Positions 57,005 through 64,000 of a stretch of 64,000 nt of DNA are shown one piece after another (the first letter of the stretch is position 1; the number at the start of each line of letters is the position of its first letter). The notes under the pieces are model-generated. The model saw nothing but the letters and a program-made list of their open reading frames with translations. It was not told the DNA's origin and did not search any database. The DNA lies in contig NC_081842.1 of assembly GCF_963259705.1 (NCBI RefSeq), forward strand, positions 60,152,787-60,216,786, in the 5' to 3' direction. This DNA is from Myotis daubentonii. Its lineage: Eukaryota; Chordata; Mammalia; Chiroptera; Vespertilionidae. The position numbers were made by a program, and so were the translations under genes.

Positions 57005-57417
57005 AAAATAGGATAAAATACTTTCCAACACATTTTATGAGGTCAGTTTTATCCTGATACCAAAACCAGGAAAAAATATTACAAGAAAATTACAAATTAA
57101 TATTCCTCAAGCATGGGCATAAAAACTTTCAATAAAATATCAGCAAACCAAGTGAAGGAATACATAAAAAAGATCATACATCATAACTAGGTAGGATTTT
57201 TCCCAGGAACTCAAAGCCAGTGAAACATTTAAAAAAATCATATTGTAATTCATGATACTAAAAGATTAAAAAAGAAAAGACAGATGATCATCTCAATAAA
57301 TGCAGAAAAAGCATTTGACAAAAATTACCATTCATTCATGAAAACAAAACACACACCCCTCAACAAACTAGAAACAGGAACTTCTTCAACCTGCTAAAGA
57401 GCATCTAGGAACAACCC
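57005..57417 (+). repeat. Old L1 ORF2 fragment, plus strand
   Basis: TTTTATCCTGATACCAAAACC, CATAACTAGGTAGGATTTTTCC and ATAAATGCAGAAAAAGCATTT are the reverse-transcriptase region of L1, badly decayed. Confidence 0.75.
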
Positions 57418-57988
57418 TCAGATTCCTCCCATAAATGAAGTCATATGGTATCTGTCTTTCTCTGCCTGACTTATTTCACTTAAGATAATATTCTCCAGGT
57501 TCATCCATGTTGTTGCAAATGGCAAGATTTCATTCTTTTTTATGGCTGAGTAATATTCCATTGTATATATGTGCTACATCTTCTTTATTCATTCATCTGT
57601 TGATAGACACCCAGGTTGCTTCCATATCCTGGCTATTGTAAATAATGCTGCAATGAACACAGGGGTGCTATATATCTTTTCAAATTGTTTTCATTTTCTT
57701 TGGATAAATACCCAGAAGTGAAATTCCAGGACCATATGGTAATTCTAGCTTTAATTTTCTGAAGAATCTACATTCTGTTGTCCATATTAGCTCATTAATT
57801 TAAATTCCCACCAAAAAGTACACAAGGGTTCCCTTTTCTCAATATCTCAATATGAGGTGATATCTCATTGTAGCTTGGATTTACATTTATCTGATGATTA
57901 GTAATGCTGAGTATCTTTTCATGTGTCTGTTGGCCATCTATCAGTCCTCTCTAGAGAAATGTCTATTTAGATCCTCTGCCCATTTTTA

Positions 57989-58442
57989 AAAAATATATTT
58001 CATTGATTTTTTTTAAATATATATTTTATTGATTTTTTACAGAGAGGGAGGGAGAGGAATAGAGAGTTAGAAACATCGATGAGAGAGAAACATCGATCAG
58101 CTGCCTCCTGCACACCCCGCACTGGGGATGTGCCCACAACCAAGGTAAATGCCCTTGACTGGAATCGAACCTGGGACCCTTCAGTCCGCAGGCCAACGCT
58201 CTATCTACTGAGCCAAACCAGTTTCGGCAGTGCTGGCATCTTTATTGATTTTTTTTACAGAGAGGAAGGGAGAGGGATAGTTAGAAACATTGATGAGAGA
58301 GAAACATCAATCAGCTGCCTCCTGCATACTCCCCACTGGGTATGTGCCCGCAACTAAGGTATATGCCCTTGACCAGAATCAAACCTGGGACCCTTGAGTC
58401 TGCAGGCCCGATGCTCTATCTACTGAGCCAAACCAGTCAGGG
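57989..58442 (-). repeat. Ves SINE containing another Ves SINE
   Basis: The outer copy is split: tail near 57989-58012 and body plus head 58237-58442 (ending CTGAGCCAAACCAGTCAGGG). The flanking L1 word CTCTGCCCATTTTT is duplicated. The inner copy, about 58013-58236, lies in the outer one's A-rich tail and has a complete head (GAGCCAAACCAGTTTCGGC). Confidence 0.88.
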
Positions 58443-58871
58443 CTCTGCCCATTTTTTAATTTGATCTTTTAAATGTTGAATTCTATGCGTTCTTCACATA
58501 CTTTTGATATTAACCCCTTATCAGACATAACATTTTTCATCCTTTTTTTCCTTTTTTCTTCTGACTCAATAATTTCATATTAGCTATTTTCTAGTTCACT
58601 GTTTCTTTCTTCTGATTAAGTCTGAAGTTGATCCCTTCTAGTAAATTTTTCAATTCAATTATTATATTCTTGTGCTTCAGACTTTTTTTCATTCTTTTTA
58701 TAGTTTCTCTTTGTTTATATTCCCATTTCACTCATGCCTTATTTTTTAAAATTTCAGTTAGCTGTTTATCTGTGTTCTCTTGTAGTGCACTGAGCTTTAT
58801 AAAAATAATTATTTTTATAAAATTATTTGTCAGGTAATTCATATATCTCTATTTCTTTTTGTTGTTGTTAT

Positions 58872-59135
58872 TAATCTTTACCTGAGGATATTTTTCTATT
58901 GCTTTTAGATAAAGTGGAAGTGAGGGAGAAAGGGGAGAGAAGAGAGGGAGGGAGGGAGGGACACTGAAACATCAGTGTGAGAGAGACACATCAATTGGTT
59001 GCCTCCTGCATGTGCCCCAACTGGGACCCAGGAATGAATCTACAACCCAGGTACTACCCTTGATCAGGAATCAAATCCAATGCCCTTCAGTGTCAGGGCT
59101 GATGCTCTAACCACTGAGAAACACTAGCCAGGACA
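58872..59135 (-). repeat. Ves SINE, older
   Basis: Starts TTTACCTGAGGATATTTTTC, includes GGGAGGGAGGGAGGGACAC and GGTTGCCTCCTGCATGTGCC, and ends CACTAGCCAGGACAC. Confidence 0.85.
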
Positions 59136-59296
59136 CAGATCTCTCTTTCTTGAGGGTCAGTTTCTGTATGTTTATTTTGTCCCTTGATTGGGCCACATCT
59201 CCCTTTTTCTTTGTGTGCCTGATTTCTTGTTGGGAATTTGTAGTTTGAAAATACAGCCTCCTCTTATGAACTGGCTTTGTACAGGAGAAGACCTTT

Positions 59297-59982
59297 TGAA
59301 GTTTGGTAGCAATTATCTCAGGTAGAAACTGTAGTTTAACTTTAACCCTGCTGTTTGGCTTCTGTACTTATTTGCTTTGTTTAACAATAGAAAAGTTACT
59401 TTGATTTTCTGAACTTATATATGCTATCCCAATCGATTGAATGCTCCGTTGTTGGTGGTTTGAATACCCCATTGATTGTGATCTTACTAGTTTTAGAAAG
59501 CACATTCTTCTGTACCTGGGAACCAGGACAGCACGATTATCCTAAATTGCCTCAGTGGCTACAGATAATGCGTTCCGGTTGACGCAGTGGTCCCAAGACC
59601 AGGACTGCACAGTTACTCTAAATTGCCTCAGTGGCTCCAGATAACGTGTTTCTGTTGACTCAGTGGTCCCAAGACCCATGGCTCCAGGCAATGTGTTTCC
59701 GTTGATTCAGTGATCCGGAGACCCAAAACTATAACTAACTTGCTCAATTCTGCTTCTGTAAACTGCTTTTTTGCAAACCAGGTTCCTCATTCCAAACCCT
59801 GAGATGTAATCTATTGATTTTTGTGATTTTTGACTATATAAACCTGGTGTTGGGGCTAGGTAATTACTACGAGATTTGAGAGAACAAAATGCCCCCATGT
59901 AGTCCTGGATTTGCAATAAATGTGACTCCTTAATTCGACTTCTTGAGGCGTCCTTGTGTGATTTGCAGGGTACATTACAACA
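59297..59982 (+). mobile_element. Solo LTR, ERV1-like (host retroviral remnant)
   Basis: About 686 bp, candidate TG start at 59297 and CA end at 59982 with CTTT on both sides (4 bp, usual for class I). It contains a TATA box (GACTATATAAACC, about 59833) and AATAAA (GCAATAAATGTGACTCC, about 59916), then a short R/U5. About three imperfect tandem copies (GCCTCAGTGGCTCCAGATAA, CAGTGGTCCCAAGACC) occupy 59510-59720, in the U3. No internal viral genes. Confidence 0.75.
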
Positions 59983-61706
59983 CTTTTCCAATCAGCTTAG
60001 GTAGAAATCTTTGGGACTCTCAAATCTTTAATGGGGATGGGTCTTCTATGGACTTGTGTTTATATTCCCAATTAGAGAAGTTTGCTGGTTTTCTTCAGGA
60101 GCTTGTAGTCTCATGCTCCCTCTATTGTCTATCTTCAGTATTGAAAGTTTGGGGGAGGGGGAGACTTCAACAAACACTGAGCTCTTTGCTCTCTGAAGCC
60201 CCCAGGGAACCAAGTTCCATCAGTACTCAGACTCAGGTGAGACAGAAACTAATCTCTTGGGAAAACCCCTGAAAAGCAGGAATATTGCGTATACATTCTA
60301 CTTCTCTTTTTCCTTCTGATGAGAGAAGGTGCAAGCTGGGCTTTCCTCCTGGACACAAGCTGTACCAATTTTGTGGAGAAGCTGACATAGTTGAAATAAA
60401 ATTAAATGGCTATTTTAACCCATTTCAATGTGGCTGAACTTGGCTTTGAGTTTGCCTGGGCACTACAACTTTTTACTGGTTTCTCAAGTCTTCATAAAAA
60501 CTTTTGGACCACATATTGTTGTTATGTCAGTGTCTCCATGGGGAAACAAGGTCTAGGGCTATCCTGATATCTTGCTGATGTCACTCTCCATAATTATTTT
60601 ATAGAGTATTTTTTCAATTCCTTTTCTCTCAACCTGCCCATACTGTTATATTTGAAGTGACTGTATTGTAAATAGCATGAAGTTGGGTCATAATTTTTAA
60701 TCCTCTCTGCCAATCTATGAATTTGAATTGGTATATTTAGAGCATTTAAACTTAAAATTAATCATGGGTAAGTTAGGACTTCAGTTTGCCTTTTTTTTTC
60801 CTTTCATGTTTTTTTCCTGCCTGCCTATGGGTTAACTGAATTATTTTAATCATCCATTTTGGTGTGTCAGTGTTTTTCAGTCTATCTGTTTGCATTGGTT
60901 TTTAATGGTTGCTTAAAGTATAACAACTTATCACAATCAACTGGTGTCATATTACCATTTTGAGGGGAGTATAAAACCCCCACCTTCCTTTACATTACTT
61001 TATCATCTATTTATAATTGTCTTAAAGATTTCCCCTCTACATATGTAGAATTACATCAGACCATCAGACAATGTAACTATAATATTTATTCAACCATAAA
61101 ATATAATTTTTAAAAGTCAAGAGAAAAAAAAGCTATTGTATTTACCCATATTTTTGCTTACTGTGTTTTTCCTTCCTTCTTGATATTCCAGGGTTCCTTC
61201 TTTTATCATTTGCTTTCTGCTTAGAGAACTTCCTCTAGCTACTTTTTTAGGGTAGGTCTGATGCTGACAAACTGTTTCCTTCTGAGAAACTGTTGATATT
61301 TCCTTCCTTCCTGAATGATAATTTGTTGGGTATAGCATTTTGGGTTGCCACTTTTTTTCTAGCAGCATTTGAAATTTAGTTTTCCTTCTGGCCTCTACAG
61401 TTTCTGATGAGAACTTCACCATCATTCATAGGGTGACTACAGAATTTTGGCCTATAGTCATTTCTCTTGCTGTTTTCATATTTTTTTCTTAGTGTAATGT
61501 TCAGAGGTTTGACTATGATGTGACTTGTGGTTTCTTGTGGTTCATTCAGTTTCTGGAGTCTATAGGTTCATGTCTTCTGCCAAATTTGGAAAGATTTCAG
61601 TAATCATTTCCTTATATACATTTTTAGTCCTGTTTTCTCCTTATTCACTGGATTTCCACTGACACAAAAATAGAGGACATGTGGCTCATTATTGCTTAGC
61701 AGTGGT

Positions 61707-62398
61707 TGCCGGGAGCCGGTCCATGCTTGCTGTTTTAAGGGACCTGGCATATATGGCATACTGTTCTTAATATGTTTGCTCACCTTCTTGGCACCATGTG
61801 TTTTAAGCAAGGTCTCCTCTCTGAGAAAGGTTGTTTCCCCAGGTAGGGATTTTCCCCTGAAGTTAGGGAGGGAATAAAACCCCTCAACTAAGTGCCAGGT
61901 GGGTAATTAATCACTTTAACTACGAACAATCATGCTTAAGCTACATAATCTGTACTCCTTGGATTGGAGATAAGAAACGCCCTAACCTTTGTAATAGAGA
62001 TTGATAGGATTGAATCAACTGGTATAAATACAGATGTAACAAGACAGAAAGTGACAGAACTAAGAAGAGAGAACCTACAGACAGAACCTACAGACAGAAG
62101 AACTTTGCTGGAGAGAACATGGCAAAAGATCCTGGACTGAACCTGACTACAGAAATTGCCAAGAGAACCTGACTAGAACCTGGTGACTGAACCTGGCTGG
62201 AGAGCCTGGACAGAACCTGGCTGGAGATCCTAACCAGAACTTCGCTGGAGATCCTGAACAGAACTTGGCTGGAGATCCTGGCTAGAGATCCTGGCTAGGC
62301 TGCTGATTAACTGAACACTGTCTCCGAGTCTTTCCTTCTTCGCCGACTCCGTCTACACCTTTGGGAACCCCTGGACCCGCTGGGGCTGGACCCCGGCA
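61707..62398 (+). mobile_element. Solo LTR, ERV2-like (host retroviral remnant)
   Basis: Starts TGCCGGGAGCCGGTCC and ends GGACCCCGGCA, an inverted terminal TGCCGGG/CCCGGCA. AGTGGT lies on both sides (61701-61706, 62399-62404); 6 bp is usual for class II elements. It has a TATA box (TGGTATAAATACAG, about 62022). 62090-62300 holds repeated GAACCTGACT/GGCTGGAGATCCTG units. No internal genes, so it is a solo LTR from recombination. Confidence 0.9.
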
Positions 62399-62990
62399 AG
62401 TGGTGAAAATTTTGGCCTCCCACATGACTCCTGTAACCCCACAGATGATGGGTTTCATCACCAGCAAGCAGAGTTAAAAGTCCCAGATTCCTACTCAGCC
62501 TTAGTTCAGTGTCAGAAAATGATACTCCTCCTCTCAGGAGGAAGCTGAAGCCTAATGAGGTTGAAAATCTAGGCTCCCCAGTCTGCCTTTGCTTGAGTGA
62601 GTTAGGGTGACAATTAGCTGGAGTAGAGAGATTATTTTCTAAAAGTTTTCTGTATCAATAGGCTATCCCTTTGCTCATCCTTTGGCTAGAGAGAACTAGC
62701 TTTTGTTGGTGTTTGGTTTGTTTGTTTGTTTGTTTGTGACCACTGGCAGATCTAGGTTGCCAGCTTCTTCAGCTCCAATTCTGGAATATATAAGGCAAAA
62801 AGAAAACCCAGGAAACTTACCACCATGTCATTCCTTAGAACTGGGGAGCCTTGCCAGTCTGACTCCCCATCTTTTCGAGCCATACTATGTTTGTTTAATA
62901 TATAATATTCAGGGTTTTTAGTTGTATTCAGTGGGAAGAATAGGGAAAAGTACATCTACTTTACTATCCCATAAGCAGAACACCTTATTA

Positions 62991-63470
62991 TCTTTTAAAT
63001 CTCATCTTTATCTGTTGCTATGTCTCTATTTTCATTCTGAATATTAGAGCATTTAGTAGGCTGCTACAGAAAATGGCAACATTTCTGGTGTTATAAATTT
63101 TGAAGCATACTTTATATAACTACCTGGTTGGACTATAGAACAATGACTTAGAAAGAACTAAGAGATATTTTTAAGGGCCTTTCTAAAGCTAATAATCTGA
63201 TTTCCACAGGAATTCTTCCTTGATTAGTCTCTCGTAATTTTTCTTTCTTTTACTTTTCCTACCCTTACAATCTACACTTAATTATTTTTGTGGTATGTCT
63301 ACGTTTTCAGTGGTTTCATTCTATCTTCCACCAATGTTATAGTCTTTGGATAGCATTTTACTTTTACTTGAACAGTCAATCTGCCTAGAGCATAATTATG
63401 AGAAACTGTAAAAATTCAATGAAATATATTTGATAATAAATTGATAAATTTAAAATCACATCCCACTTAC
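62991..63470. other. Intron next to exon a, nothing recognised
   Basis: AT-rich sequence without identifiable elements. 63539-64000 on the other side of the exon is similar. Confidence 0.45.
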
Positions 63471-63538
63471 CCAGTAATAATAATTTCTGGATATGTCTGT
63501 GTCCCAAGGTTCCAAGCTCCTCCAGTGATTGGCCACTC
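63471..63538 (-). CDS. STXBP5L: STXBP5L (tomosyn-2) coding exon a, WD40 region
   Basis: This is the most 5' STXBP5L exon in the window. Read on the minus strand it begins after an AG acceptor with EWPITGGAWNLG and ends in EIIIT plus two bases of the next Gly codon, followed by a GTAAGT donor. The 68 bp enter in phase 0 and leave after two codon bases, which the next exon completes. The product is a cytoplasmic syntaxin/SNAP25-binding protein that restrains synaptic and endocrine vesicle fusion; this stretch lies in the second half of its WD40 propellers. All codons are open. Gene identity comes from the whole exon series; this exon alone would not separate it firmly from the paralogue STXBP5. 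Confidence 0.9.
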
Positions 63539-64000
63539 CTAAACATATTATCCAGGAAAAATTTATGTTTACTTTTAAAATTTGAATAACTTATACATTT
63601 TAAGTGAAAATATTTTAAAATAAAATATTTCCTTATAAGTCAGTAGCTATAAAGTAATGGAGGATGATGTATGTAGCTATCTTTTAATTCTTTCACTCAA
63701 ATGTATAATTCCAAATGTATAATTCCATCACCTTTAAAAATATGGATTTTTAACAAAGATTAAAAAGTCGAAATATTTTCAATTATAAAAATATAGTGTT
63801 GTTACATTTGCCATGTAATCTGTGTACTGCCAAACTATTTTGATGCCATTTAACACGGAATACAATGTAAATTGTGCCCTCCTCGAGTTGTCTACCCCAA
63901 AAAACCTGTACAAATAATAGAAAACATAATAGGTGGTCTACTACAATTGTAAGTATTTGAATCCTGTAGATGAAATTCCAGAAAGTTATTTAACAAATGA

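Larger units (their letters stand above)
57418..62990 (-). repeat. Old L1 (minus strand), interrupted by SINEs and LTRs
   Basis: 57418-57988 is the ORF2 3' part (GACTTATTTCACTTAAGATA; GAGTAATATTCCATTGTATA). It continues at 58443-58870, and in the ORF1/5' region 59136-59296 and 59983-60580. 60590-61700 and 62405-62990 are probably another old minus L1 (61117-61425 still open). It hosts nested Ves SINEs, another Ves SINE and two LTRs. Confidence 0.6.

Noticed and set aside
61707..62398. A complete endogenous retrovirus
   Set aside because: Single LTR with direct flanking duplication and no gag, pol or env sequence on either side.

Overview
The window is eukaryotic, from an insectivorous bat, most likely a vespertilionid. 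It carries Helitrons of the HeliBat type (start TC, end CTAG, GTGCACGAATTTCGTGCAC-like 3' hairpin), tRNA-derived Ves SINEs, 8-bp-target hAT MITEs, a mariner and young L1s. Among mammals that combination is a known signature of vesper bats. There are no bacterial or viral replicon features and no complete stand-alone gene.

The only host gene I can support is the interior of STXBP5L (tomosyn-2, a syntaxin-binding WD40/SNARE-motif regulator of vesicle fusion) on the minus strand. Eight coding exons were read from the sequence, in transcription order: 63471-63538, 56483-56523, 49742-49959, 48420-48592, 44392-44517, 25146-25297, 19445-19516 and 2150-2215. All have AG acceptors and GT donors, and the reading phase is continuous across all seven junctions. 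They encode the late WD40 part and the start of the variable linker. The first exons, the promoter and the C-terminal SNARE-motif exons lie outside the window.

The introns are dominated by mobile elements. At 2.3-16 kb an old minus-strand L1 is broken up by a HeliBat (itself split by a near full-length younger L1), a nucleolin (NCL) processed pseudogene and two more HeliBats. At 20.9-22.7 kb three HeliBats sit head to tail, one with an internal minisatellite. At 25.8-31 kb there are hAT MITEs and Helitrons. At 28-37 kb an old plus-strand L1 is interrupted by an ORF1-only (HAL1-like) element, an LTR, a tandem hAT pair and a repeat-rich Helitron. At 37.3-43.8 kb a broken mariner is followed by a 5'-truncated L1 that hosts a Ves SINE, a second HAL1-like copy and a 24-bp tailless SINE fragment. 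At 52-62.4 kb there are Helitrons, an unidentified retrocopy, nested SINEs, an ERV1-like LTR and an ERV2-like solo LTR with a 6-bp target duplication.

A 200-base run of N (51912-52111) is an assembly gap. Long gene-free stretches with nothing recognisable are marked as such. Repeat names rest on sequence recalled and read by eye; no database search was run.
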